Source: an uncultured Acidaminococcus sp. (GTDB lineage: Bacteria; Bacillota; Negativicutes; Acidaminococcales; Acidaminococcaceae). From it: a stretch of DNA of 23,288 bases. The number at the start of each line of letters is the position of its first letter. Position 1 is the stretch's first letter. The stretch lies in NCBI GenBank assembly GCA_900770265.1, contig CAAGJR010000129.1, positions 1-23,288 of the forward strand, written 5' to 3'. Positions 13,495 to 21,347 of this stretch are shown piece by piece. The position numbers and the translations under genes were made by a program. The notes under the pieces are model-generated. The model did not search any database. It saw only the letters and a program-made list of their open reading frames with translations, and had not been told where the DNA came from.

Positions 13495-13548
13495 TTGATT
13501 TTTCAGACAGTTTCCATGTATACTAATAAACGTTTGTAGGTTCCTACA
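13495..13548 (+). promoter_or_regulatory. Candidate promoter with adjacent dyad, upstream of dprA
   Basis: TTGATT (13495-13500), an 18-bp spacer and TATACT (13519-13524). Just after the predicted start lies TGTAGG-TT-CCTACA (13535-13548), a 6-bp-arm dyad in the position of a repressor site. The next gene, dprA, begins 450 bp downstream across repeats; no other promoter for dprA-topA is evident. Confidence 0.4.
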
Positions 13549-13587
13549 TAAATATATGCAAAAACAGATAGGTAAGTTGCGTTGGAC

Positions 13588-13678
13588 GCGGGTCAATCAA
13601 AACGATCGACCCCTACAGGATTGGCGATGCAATGAAAAACACGGGCCGGGGCGGGCTTACCGTTGGTAAGCCCCTACG
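13588..13678. repeat. REP-like elements: P2 (13588-13618, minus) and P3 (13645-13678)
   Basis: P2 on the minus strand (GGGTCAATC/GATCGACCC with one mismatch, CCCCTACAG) and P3 with arms GGGCTTACC/GGTAAGCCC. A direct repeat starting GGCGATGCAATGAAAAACAC (13623) recurs at 13718 in front of the next P3. Confidence 0.8.
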
Positions 13679-13717
13679 AAATACAGCGCCACGTACGGTG
13701 GAACACCGTGGGAGCAG

Positions 13718-13968
13718 GCGATGCAATGAAAAACACGGGCCGGGGCGGGCGCACCGGGCGGGATCGCTGCGCGACCCTTGGTGCGCCCCTACGGAAACAA
13801 AGTACCATGTATAGTAAAATGTCGGGGGATACCCTGGGGGCGGGTCGATCAAAACGATCGACCCCTACAGTGACGGCGATGCAATCGGTAAAAACATGTG
13901 CGAAGTACGGTGGAACTCCGTAGGGGTTTACCAAGACTGGCCGTCAGGCCATGTCGCCCGGTGAACCC
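13718..13968. repeat. REP-like cluster: P3 (13738-13793), P2 (13840-13871, minus), long P3 (13918-13968, minus)
   Basis: P3 here has arms GGGCGCACC/GGTGCGCCC around an inner CGGGCGGGATCGCTGC hairpin. P2 (minus) and the long P3 (minus, arms GGGTTCACC/GGTAAACCC with one wobble) have GTAG motifs facing each other. GGCGATGCAAT and GTACGGTGGAAC blocks recur, showing a partly tandem composite. It ends 34 bp before the dprA start. Confidence 0.8.
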
Positions 13969-14002
13969 GTTTGCCAGGATGGTACCAAGGGATGTGACAA
14001 TT

Positions 14003-15112
14003 ATGGAAGAAATCTATTGTGCAGCACTTTCTGATTTACTGGGGCATGGGGCCGCCCAGTGGGCGCCCCGGTTCCAGGAGGCCTTCGGCAGCTATGAAGC
14101 CGGGTACAAGGCGTCCCGCCAGGACGTGGCGGAGCGGGGCCTTCTGGTGCCCGCCCTGGAAAAATGCTGGGGCGGAAAACGCTGGCAATCTCTGCCCGAA
14201 CGGGTGTATGATTATGTGCATCAGCACCCGGTGCAGCTTTTGACCCGCCAGAGTGCCGGCTACCCGGCGCTGCTGCAGCAGCTGGCCCTGCCCCCGGCCA
14301 TCCTGTACGTGAAGGGGCACCTGCCCTCGAGCGACCAGGGCCTGGCCATCGTGGGCAGCCGCAAGGCCACGGATTACGGCCTGGGGGTGGCGGCCCAGTT
14401 CGGCCGGGCCGCGGCCCTGGACGGCATCCCCGTCTACAGCGGCGGCGCCTACGGCATCGACGGAGCGGCCCACAAGGCGGCCGTGGAGGCCGGGGGCACT
14501 ACCGTGGCCGTACTGGGCGGCGGGCTGGACCATCTGTATCCGGCCCGGCACCTGCATCTGTTCGACCGGATCTGCGAAAAAGGGGCCCTCATCACCGAGT
14601 TCGCCCCCTGGGAGCCGCCCCTGGCGCCCCAGTTTCTGCAACGGAACCGGATCATCGTGGGCCTGTCCAAAGCGGTGCTGGTGGTGGAAGCCGGTGCCCG
14701 CAGCGGCGCCCTGAACACAGCCCACACCGCCCTGGACGAGAACCGGGAACTGTTTGCCGTGCCCGGGCCCATCCATTCAGCCACCAGCCGGGGCACCAAT
14801 GGCCTCATCAAACAGGGAGCCCGCCTGGCGGACGACCCCAAAGACGTGCTGGATTTCCTGCAGGGCCGGGAACCGGGCGCCAGAGCCGGAACGAAACCCC
14901 GGCAGCTGGACCTGTTCCCGGAATTGAAACCGGAAGAAAAACCCCGGGCGAAAGAGCTGATCGCCTGGCTGAAGAAACAGCCGGGCCAGACCCTGGACAC
15001 CCTGGCCGATACATTCCCCTGGCCCCTGGACCAGCTGAGCATGCTCCTCATGGAACTGGAGCTTGCCGGCCGCATCCAGCGTACCAGCCGGAACCGATAC
15101 ATTGCCGTATAA
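14003..15112 (+). CDS. dprA: DNA-processing protein DprA (Smf)
   Basis: A 369-residue protein that binds incoming single-stranded DNA and loads RecA in natural transformation; it is also widely conserved in non-competent bacteria. The Rossmann-like core shows GSRKATDYG (118-126), SGGAYGIDGAAH (146-157), GGGLDHLYP, FLQRNRIIVGLS, EAGARSGALNTA and SRGTNGLI. The C-terminal 65 residues form the winged-helix (DML1-like) domain, joined by a Lys/Pro/Glu-rich linker. The frame is open further upstream but only into repeat DNA; ATG at 14003 gives the usual N-terminus, with a modest AAGGGA upstream. It is followed 18 bp later by topA, the usual Firmicutes order. Confidence 0.94.
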   Translation: MEEIYCAALSDLLGHGAAQWAPRFQEAFGSYEAGYKASRQDVAERGLLVPALEKCWGGKRWQSLPERVYDYVHQHPVQLLTRQSAGYPALLQQLALPPAILYVKGHLPSSDQGLAIVGSRKATDYGLGVAAQFGRAAALDGIPVYSGGAYGIDGAAHKAAVEAGGTTVAVLGGGLDHLYPARHLHLFDRICEKGALITEFAPWEPPLAPQFLQRNRIIVGLSKAVLVVEAGARSGALNTAHTALDENRELFAVPGPIHSATSRGTNGLIKQGARLADDPKDVLDFLQGREPGARAGTKPRQLDLFPELKPEEKPRAKELIAWLKKQPGQTLDTLADTFPWPLDQLSMLLMELELAGRIQRTSRNRYIAV

Positions 15113-15130
15113 CCATTAGGAGGAAAAATC

Positions 15131-17206
15131 GTGACGAACAAATTGGTCATCGTGGAATCCCCTACCAAAGCCAAAACCATCGAGAAGTTCCTGGGCAAGA
15201 CGTTCACCGTCCGCGCCTCCATGGGCCATTTGCGTGACCTGCCCAAGAGCCAGTTCGGGGTGGACGTGGAGCATGATTTCACACCGAAATACATCAACAT
15301 CCGGGGCAAGGGCCCGCTGATCAAAGAACTGAAGACCCTGGCCAAGAAAGCCGACAAGATCTATCTGGCAACGGACCCGGACCGGGAGGGGGAAGCCATC
15401 TCCTGGCATCTGAGCTACATCCTGGGCGTGGACCCTGCGTCTCCCTGCCGGATCAGTTTCCACGAAATCACCCAGACGGCCATCAAGGGGGCCCTGAAGG
15501 AGCCCCACGCCATCGACATGGACATGGTGGACGCCCAGCAGACCCGGCGGATCCTGGACCGGATCGTAGGGTACCAGCTGAGCCCTCTCCTGTGGCGGAA
15601 GATCCGCAAAGGCCTCAGCGCCGGCCGCGTACAGAGCGTGGCCGTGAAGATCATCTGCGACCGCCAGAAGGCCATCGATGACTTCGTGCCCGAGGAATAC
15701 TGGACCAGCTCCGTGACCCTGGCGCCGGGCAAGACCCCGAAGATCACGGCAGAGGTCACGAAAAAGGATGGCAGGAAGCTGGCCATCCACAACAAGCAGG
15801 AAGCCGACCAGGTGACGGCGGACCTGAAAAAGGCCCATTACCAGGTGACGGACTGCAGCGTGCGGGACCGGCTGCGGAAACCGGCGGCCCCCTTCACCAC
15901 GTCCAGCCTGCAGCAGGAAGCCAACAAGAAGCTGAACTTCTCCACGAAGAAGGTCATGATGCTGGCCCAGCAGCTGTACGAAGGCGTCACGTTGGGCCGC
16001 AAGGGCTCTGTGGGTCTGATCACGTACATGCGTACCGACTCTGTGCACCTGGCTTCGGCGGCCGTGGCGGAAATCCGGGATTACGTGAATGAGAACTACG
16101 GGGACAGCTACCTGCCCAAGAAACCCAATGTGTACAGCAGCCGGAAGAACGCCCAGGAGGCCCACGAGGCCATCCGTCCCACCAGCGTCACCCGCACGCC
16201 GGAAGAGATGAGCAAGTACCTGGACCGGGACCAGCTGCGGCTGTACACCCTGATCTGGAAGCGCACCGTGGCCAGCCAGATGGCCAGCAGCGTCAGCACC
16301 CTGACCACGCTCACCATCAAGGGCGACAACTACGAACTGAAGGCCACGGGCTCTGTGGTGAAGTTCGACGGGTTCCTGAAGCTGGCGGACCGGAAGGACG
16401 AGGAAAAGGACAAGAAGGTGCCGGCCCTGGAGAAGGGGACGGAACTGAACCTGATCAAGGTGAACGAGGCCGTGCAGCACTTTACGGAACCGCCGGCGTA
16501 CTTTACGGAAGCCACGCTGGTCAAAGAGCTGGAAGAAAAGGGCATCGGCCGGCCCAGCACGTATTCGCCCATCATCCAGACCATTCTGGCCCGGGGCTAC
16601 GTGGCCAAGGAAGGGAAGAAGCTGATGCCCACGCCGCTGGGCAACCAGACCATCGACATGCTGACCCATTACTTCTCCAGCTTCATCGACGTGCCGTTCA
16701 GCGCCCACATGGAAAGCGAGCTGGACGCCATCAGCGAGCACAAGACCGACAAGGAGACGGTGCTGCGGGAATTCTACGTGCCCTTCGAGAAGGCCCTGAA
16801 GGTGGCCGATGCGGAGATCCCGGTGGTGGAACACAAGGACGAGGTCACGGACATCAAATGCGAGAAGTGCGGCCGGTTCATGGTCATCAAGGAAGGGCGC
16901 CACGGCAAGTTCCTGGCCTGCCCCGGGTTCCCGGAATGCCGGAACACGAAGCCCATTTTGGTGAAGATCGGGGTGAAATGCCCCAAGTGCGGCGGCGATC
17001 TGATCGAGCGGCACAGCAAGACCGGGCGCCTGTTCTACGGGTGCAGCAATTACCCCACCTGCCGGTTCGTGAGCTGGGACAAGCCCACGAATGAAACGTG
17101 CCCCCAGTGCGGCAGCATGATGCTGGAGCACCGGGAACGCAGCGGCAAGACGGTGTTGCACTGCAGCAACGAGAAGTGTCCCAATGCGAGTTTGAGGAAG
17201 AAATAG
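15131..17206 (+). CDS. topA: DNA topoisomerase I
   Basis: A 691-residue type IA topoisomerase that relaxes negative supercoils. The Toprim domain begins at VIVESPTKAKTIEKFLG and includes DPDREGEAISWH. The active-site tyrosine is Y299 in GLITYMRTDS. Three C-terminal four-cysteine zinc modules start near residue 577 (CEKCG, CPKCG, CPQCG), as in most Firmicutes TopA. The start is GTG at 15131 with AGGAGG 7 nt upstream; it is likely co-transcribed with dprA. An MH repeat begins immediately after the stop. Confidence 0.97.
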   Translation: MTNKLVIVESPTKAKTIEKFLGKTFTVRASMGHLRDLPKSQFGVDVEHDFTPKYINIRGKGPLIKELKTLAKKADKIYLATDPDREGEAISWHLSYILGVDPASPCRISFHEITQTAIKGALKEPHAIDMDMVDAQQTRRILDRIVGYQLSPLLWRKIRKGLSAGRVQSVAVKIICDRQKAIDDFVPEEYWTSSVTLAPGKTPKITAEVTKKDGRKLAIHNKQEADQVTADLKKAHYQVTDCSVRDRLRKPAAPFTTSSLQQEANKKLNFSTKKVMMLAQQLYEGVTLGRKGSVGLITYMRTDSVHLASAAVAEIRDYVNENYGDSYLPKKPNVYSSRKNAQEAHEAIRPTSVTRTPEEMSKYLDRDQLRLYTLIWKRTVASQMASSVSTLTTLTIKGDNYELKATGSVVKFDGFLKLADRKDEEKDKKVPALEKGTELNLIKVNEAVQHFTEPPAYFTEATLVKELEEKGIGRPSTYSPIIQTILARGYVAKEGKKLMPTPLGNQTIDMLTHYFSSFIDVPFSAHMESELDAISEHKTDKETVLREFYVPFEKALKVADAEIPVVEHKDEVTDIKCEKCGRFMVIKEGRHGKFLACPGFPECRNTKPILVKIGVKCPKCGGDLIERHSKTGRLFYGCSNYPTCRFVSWDKPTNETCPQCGSMMLEHRERSGKTVLHCSNEKCPNASLRKK

Positions 17207-17207
17207 T

Positions 17208-17324
17208 TGTGTCCCCCTGAAAGGGGGAAAGGACCCGCTTGGCGGGTAGGGGGTCTCACGTCGGGTGTGAGACCTATCCACCGTCCATACGGACGGTCCC
17301 CCTTCCCTTTCAGGGAAGGACAAA
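17208..17324 (-). repeat. Multi-hairpin element MH, copy 3 (short, inverted)
   Basis: A minus-strand copy of about 117 bp that abuts the topA stop. It keeps CCTTCCCTGAAAGGGAAGG, ACCGTCCGTATGGACGGT, the GTCTCAC/GTGAGAC hairpin, ACCCGCCAAGCGGGT and CCCCCTTTCAGGGGG, but lacks the CCACGCTTTAGCGTGG module. The loop of the GTCTCAC hairpin is inverted relative to copies 1 and 2. Confidence 0.85.
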
Positions 17325-17364
17325 AAATAGGTAGAAAGTGTACATCGATTGGACAATGAGTATT

Positions 17365-17406
17365 CGTAGGGGCGGGTCGTTTTGACCCGCCCGCCATCGC
17401 GGTCTG
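17365..17406 (-). repeat. REP-like palindrome P1 with altered loop
   Basis: CGTAGGGGCGGGTCG, loop, CGACCCGCCC-type arms, then GCCATCGCGGTCTG. The loop is AAAA with C/G flanks, as in P2, instead of ACC, so it looks like a P1/P2 hybrid. Confidence 0.8.
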
Positions 17407-17454
17407 TTGAATTCATAGAAACCCGTCAAGGACGGATTTCCTCCATTGGCTGCG

Positions 17455-17482
17455 GACTAGTGACCAGAGACTAGTGACTGTA
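17455..17482 (-). repeat. Heptamer tandem array (GACTAGT x4)
   Basis: GACTAGT, GACCAGA, GACTAGT, GACTGTA; on the minus strand this is the TCACTAG-type heptamer. It ends 7 bp before the trmFO ribosome binding site. Confidence 0.75.
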
Positions 17483-17501
17483 TCATAGAAAGGGTTAAAT
17501 C

Positions 17502-18818
17502 ATGACCATCCATATCATCGGTGCCGGGCTGGCGGGCTGCGAAGCGGCCTGGCAGCTGACCCGCCGGGGCATCCCGGTTACCTTACACGAAATGCGGCCG
17601 GGCAAAAGCGACCCGGCCCACCATACGGCCCTGTTCAGCGAGCTGGTGTGCAGCAACTCCCTGCGGGCCAACAACATCGAAAACGCTGTGGGCCTGCTGA
17701 AGGAAGAGATGCGGCGGCTGGATTCCCTGATCATCCGGGAAGCGGACGCCCACCAGGTGCCCGCCGGCGGTGCCCTGGCCGTGGACCGGGAAGGGTTCGC
17801 CCAGGGCGTGACCAGCGCCATCAAAGAGAATCCTCTCGTGACCCTGGTGGAGGAGGAAGTGACGGATTACAGCCGCTTCGCCCCCGAAGACTACGTGATC
17901 ACCGCCAGCGGCCCCCTCACCAGCGGCGCCCTGTCGGAAGCCATCCAGAAGCTGGTGCAGAAGGATTATTTCCACTTCTTCGACGCGGCGGCGCCCATCG
18001 TCACTGTGGACTCCCTGGACCAGAGCAAGGTGTACAAGGCCTCCCGCTACGACAAGGGCGAGGCGGCCTACTACAACTGCCCGTTCAATAAAGAAGAGTA
18101 CCTGCGGTTCTGGACGGAACTGTGCCACGCGGAGACGGCGCCGGTGAAGGATTTCGAGCACAATGTGTTCGAGGCCTGCATGCCCATCGAGGAAATGGCC
18201 CTGCGGGGTGAGGACACCATGCGGTTCGGTCCCCTGAAGCCCGTGGGCCTGCCCGACCCCCGCACCGGGGAGGACCCCTACGCCGTGGTGCAGCTGCGCC
18301 AGGACAACGGGGCCGGCACCCTGTACAACATCGTGGGCTTCCAGACTCACCTGAAGTGGCCGGAGCAGCGCCGGGTGTTCCGGATGATCCCGGGCCTGGA
18401 GAACGCCGAGTTCGTCCGTTACGGGGTCATGCACAAGAATTCCTATCTGAACAGCCCCCTGCTGCTGAACGCGGATTATTCCCTGCGCACGAATCCCCAT
18501 TTTTACTTCGCCGGCCAGATGACCGGGGTGGAAGGGTACGTGGAAAGCGCGGCTTCCGGCCTGGCGGCGGGTATCTACGCGGCCCGGGCCCTGCAGGGCA
18601 AACCCCTGGTGGTGTTCCCGAAGGAAACGGCCATGGGCGCCCTGAGCCACTACATCAGCAACCCGGACGTGAAGCATTTCCAGCCCATGAACATCAATTT
18701 CGGGCTCATCGCCCCCTGGGACGGGCCAAAGATCCGCGGCAAAAAGGAAAAAAACGGGGCCATTGCCCAGAGAAGTTTAAAATTTTTAGAAAATGTAAAA
18801 AAGAACTTGCATGATTAG
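17502..18818 (+). CDS. trmFO: tRNA (m5U54) methyltransferase, folate/FAD-dependent, TrmFO
   Basis: A 438-residue flavoprotein that makes 5-methyluridine at tRNA position 54 with methylenetetrahydrofolate and NAD(P)H. N-terminal FAD site GAGLAGCEAAWQL (7-19), then the family signature SELVCSNSLRANNIENAVGLLKEEM. The catalytic cysteines are C50 and C226 (EACMP), matching the pair known in B. subtilis. FAGQMTGVEGYVESAASG near the C-terminus is also diagnostic. AAAGGG lies 7 nt before the ATG. The last 15 codons are unusually AT-rich (AAA TTT TTA GAA AAT), unlike the rest of the gene, and include a CodY-box-like site. Confidence 0.97.
   Translation: MTIHIIGAGLAGCEAAWQLTRRGIPVTLHEMRPGKSDPAHHTALFSELVCSNSLRANNIENAVGLLKEEMRRLDSLIIREADAHQVPAGGALAVDREGFAQGVTSAIKENPLVTLVEEEVTDYSRFAPEDYVITASGPLTSGALSEAIQKLVQKDYFHFFDAAAPIVTVDSLDQSKVYKASRYDKGEAAYYNCPFNKEEYLRFWTELCHAETAPVKDFEHNVFEACMPIEEMALRGEDTMRFGPLKPVGLPDPRTGEDPYAVVQLRQDNGAGTLYNIVGFQTHLKWPEQRRVFRMIPGLENAEFVRYGVMHKNSYLNSPLLLNADYSLRTNPHFYFAGQMTGVEGYVESAASGLAAGIYAARALQGKPLVVFPKETAMGALSHYISNPDVKHFQPMNINFGLIAPWDGPKIRGKKEKNGAIAQRSLKFLENVKKNLHD
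18781..18795 (+). promoter_or_regulatory. CodY-box-like operator
   Basis: AATTTTTAGAAAATG matches the CodY consensus AATTTTCWGAAAATT at 13 of 15 positions. It lies in the last codons of trmFO and 11 bp upstream of the -35 of the xerC-codY promoter, so it suggests autoregulation by CodY. Confidence 0.6.
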
Positions 18819-18835
18819 TCTGAATATGGTAGTAT
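18807..18835 (+). promoter_or_regulatory. xerC-codY promoter
   Basis: TTGCAT (18807-18812), a 17-bp spacer and TAGTAT (18830-18835). It overlaps the end of trmFO and gives a leader of about 40 nt before xerC. Confidence 0.55.
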
Positions 18836-18881
18836 GAAATTGTCGAGAATTCAATAAAATTCGTACAATTTGAGGCAGGCT

Positions 18882-19817
18882 ATGGAAAGAAAGAAGGACC
18901 TGACACCACAACCCCTGCGGGATCCGGAGGCGGAGGCGTTCTTTACCTATCTGGAAGTGGAAAAGGATGCGTCGCCCCTGACCATCGTGAATTACCGGGA
19001 CGATCTGCTCCGGTTCCACGAATTCCTGGAAAAACGGATGACGAAGGTGGAGTGGGGGCAGGTCCGGATTTTGGATATCCGTGCCTATCTGGCGCAACTC
19101 CACGACGAGGGCCTTGCCCGCCGGACCATTGCCCGGAGGGTGTCCGCCCTGCGTTCGTTCTACCGCTTCCTCAGGCGGGAGGGCCGCATCGGGTCCAACC
19201 CCTTCCTGAAGGTGCGGACCCCGAAACTGGAAAAGAAGCTCCCTGTATTTTTGGAAGAATTCGAAATCGATCTGCTGCTGCGGATGCCGGATCTGACGAC
19301 GGCATTGGGGCGGCGGGATCGGGCCATTCTGGAATTCCTCTATTCCACAGGGTGCCGTGTTTCAGAACTGGTGGGACTTACACTGACCCGCCTGGATTTG
19401 GGCAACCGGTTCGCGGTGCTCCTGGGGAAGGGCCACAAGGAACGGCTGGTGCCCCTGGGGCATCCCTGCGTGAAGGCCCTGGAGGCCTATCTGCGGGAAA
19501 GCCGCCGGGTGCTCATGGAAAAGTACCACGTGCCGCCTCATTCTTATGTTTTCATCAACAGCCGGGGAACTCCGCTGACTGCAAGGAGTGTACGGAGAAT
19601 CCTGGACAAATATGTGGAAATGGCCGCGCTGCAGAAGCACATCAGCCCCCATACCATCCGGCATACGTTTGCAACCCATCTGCTGGACCACGGGGCGGAC
19701 CTGCGGGCGGTCCAGGAACTGCTGGGGCACGCCAGCCTGTCCACGACACAAATCTATACTCACGTGACCGCAGAGCGGCTGACTGCGGTTTATGAGAAAC
19801 ATCATCCAAGGGCCTAG
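18882..19817 (+). CDS. xerC: Tyrosine recombinase XerC/CodV
   Basis: A 311-residue tyrosine recombinase that with a partner resolves chromosome dimers at dif. The N-terminal SAM-like DNA-binding domain covers residues 15-100; the catalytic domain shows the full set R159, K183, H257, R260, H283 and nucleophile Y292 (HTIRHTFATHLL, LGHASLSTTQIYTHV). The ATG at 18882 follows GAGG with a 6-nt gap; a TTG 12 nt earlier is in frame but less likely. The stop overlaps the codY ribosome binding site, so the two are an operon. In B. subtilis codV and codY are separated by clpQ-clpY (hslVU); here those genes are absent. Confidence 0.93.
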   Translation: MERKKDLTPQPLRDPEAEAFFTYLEVEKDASPLTIVNYRDDLLRFHEFLEKRMTKVEWGQVRILDIRAYLAQLHDEGLARRTIARRVSALRSFYRFLRREGRIGSNPFLKVRTPKLEKKLPVFLEEFEIDLLLRMPDLTTALGRRDRAILEFLYSTGCRVSELVGLTLTRLDLGNRFAVLLGKGHKERLVPLGHPCVKALEAYLRESRRVLMEKYHVPPHSYVFINSRGTPLTARSVRRILDKYVEMAALQKHISPHTIRHTFATHLLDHGADLRAVQELLGHASLSTTQIYTHVTAERLTAVYEKHHPRA

Positions 19818-19829
19818 GAGGGACCAACC

Positions 19830-20606
19830 ATGTTAGCATTACTGGAAAAGACGAGAGCGATCAACAAACTGCTGCAGAACACGGAGACCGTCAGCTACAA
19901 AAAGATGGCGGAAGTTCTGAAGGACGTGATCAAGGCGAACATCTACATCGTCGCCGAAGACGGGGAACTGCTGGGATATTCCATCCTGGACGGTTTCGAA
20001 TGTGAACTGATGATCAAAAAGGTACTGGACGTGGGCCGGTTCCCGGCTGAATACGTGAAATGGCTGGAAGGCATCCGGGAAACCTCTTCCAACTATCGTC
20101 TGGTGAAGAACATGTGCGCCTTCAGCGAAGGCACGAAATGCCTGTTCGAAAGCAAATATACCACCGTTGTTCCCATTTTCGGCAACGGCGTCCGTCTGGG
20201 CACCCTGATCCTGGGCAAATTCAAGAAGGAATTCGTGGACAGCGACCTGCTGCTGAGCGAATATGCTGCCACCGTTATCGGCATGCAGCTGCTGCATGAC
20301 AAAGCCATGCACATCGAAGAAGCCAGCCGCAAGAAGGCCATGGTCCAGATCGCCTTCAGCAACCTGAGCTACAGCGAACTGGAAGCCATCAGCGAAATCC
20401 TGAAGGCTCTGCCGGGCAACGAAGGCCTGCTGGTGGCCAGCAAGATCGCCGACCAGGCCGGCATCACCCGGAGCGTCATCGTGAACGCCCTGCGCAAATT
20501 CGAAAGCGCCGGCGTGCTGGAAACGGAATCCCTGGGCATGAAGGGGACCTACGTGCGCATCCTGAACGAATACCTGCGGGATGGGCTGAAGGAACACAAG
20601 AAATAA
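19830..20606 (+). CDS. codY: GTP- and branched-chain-amino-acid-sensing regulator CodY
   Basis: A 258-residue global repressor of stationary-phase and amino-acid genes in Firmicutes. The N-terminal GAF domain (1-155) binds Ile/Val/Leu; the C-terminal winged helix (203-224, SKIADQAGITRSVIVNALRK, then SLGMKGTYVRILN) is almost identical to that of B. subtilis CodY, so the same AATTTTCWGAAAATT operator is expected. It starts 12 bp after xerC with AGGAGGG upstream and ends at an intrinsic terminator. Confidence 0.97.
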   Translation: MLALLEKTRAINKLLQNTETVSYKKMAEVLKDVIKANIYIVAEDGELLGYSILDGFECELMIKKVLDVGRFPAEYVKWLEGIRETSSNYRLVKNMCAFSEGTKCLFESKYTTVVPIFGNGVRLGTLILGKFKKEFVDSDLLLSEYAATVIGMQLLHDKAMHIEEASRKKAMVQIAFSNLSYSELEAISEILKALPGNEGLLVASKIADQAGITRSVIVNALRKFESAGVLETESLGMKGTYVRILNEYLRDGLKEHKK

Positions 20607-20617
20607 GCACAGAAGGC

Positions 20618-20655
20618 AAGGGGTCAGGCGGCAAAAGCCGTTTGACCCTTTTTCT
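20618..20655 (+). terminator. Intrinsic terminator of xerC-codY
   Basis: GGGTCA-GGCGGC pairs with GCCGTT-TGACCC around AAAA, followed by TTTTTCT. It lies 12 bp after the codY stop. Confidence 0.9.
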
Positions 20656-20711
20656 GTATTATGATACCATGAGAAGAATCAATATATTTTCTCACAGGAA
20701 GGACTTTCTGT

Positions 20712-21335
20712 ATGCTGAATCTGGATGCTTCGGTGATCTATCGGATCCCGGCTTTGCTGTTTACCATTACGGTGCATGAATACGCCCACGGGGCCATGTC
20801 GTCCAGCCTGGGCGACCCCACCCCCGAGGAGGACGGACGGCTGACCATGAACCCGCTGGCCCACCTGGACCTGATCGGGTCTCTGATGCTGCTGCTGGTG
20901 GGCTTCGGCTGGGCCAAGCCGGTGCGCATCGACCCCCGGTACTATACGGACCCCCGCACGGGCATGCTGAAGGTGGCGTTCGCGGGCCCGGGCAGCAACC
21001 TTTTGGTGGCGTTCCTGGCCATGTTCCTGCAGGTGCTCTTCGTGCGCCATTTCTACGTGGGCCGGGGCGTGATCCTGTTTTTGAACTGGCTCATGCTCTA
21101 TAATGTATGGTTCGCGTTCTTCAATCTGATCCCCATCCCGCCCATGGACGGGTACAATGTATTGCGCACAGTGCTGCCCCTGGACAAGGCCCTGGCCTAC
21201 GAGCGGCTGGTGGGGCCCTACTGCAACCTGATCCTCATCGTATTGTGCTTCACGGGCATCGTGAACGTGGTGATCTCGCCGATCTCCACCCTGTACCTGG
21301 CGTTCTGCCAGGCCATCCTGGGCCTGTTCTTCTAA
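20712..21335 (+). CDS. Site-2 protease family (M50) membrane metalloprotease
   Basis: A 207-residue polytopic membrane protein. Zinc motif HEYAH (22-26), a conserved NPLAHLD (47-53), AGPGSNL near 91-97, and the third-ligand motif NLIPIPPMDGY with D146 place it in the compact M50 group related to SpoIVFB/RseP but without a PDZ domain. It has about five hydrophobic segments. Such genes very often precede scpA in Firmicutes, as here (12 bp gap), but no functional link is known. AGGAAGG lies about 10 nt upstream. Its substrate is unknown. Confidence 0.9.
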   Translation: MLNLDASVIYRIPALLFTITVHEYAHGAMSSSLGDPTPEEDGRLTMNPLAHLDLIGSLMLLLVGFGWAKPVRIDPRYYTDPRTGMLKVAFAGPGSNLLVAFLAMFLQVLFVRHFYVGRGVILFLNWLMLYNVWFAFFNLIPIPPMDGYNVLRTVLPLDKALAYERLVGPYCNLILIVLCFTGIVNVVISPISTLYLAFCQAILGLFF

Positions 21336-21347
21336 GGGGGCCCGGCA

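Noticed and set aside
13898..14002. Extended dprA N-terminus
   Set aside because: The extra 35 codons translate a REP-like palindrome; the conserved DprA N-terminus begins at 14003.
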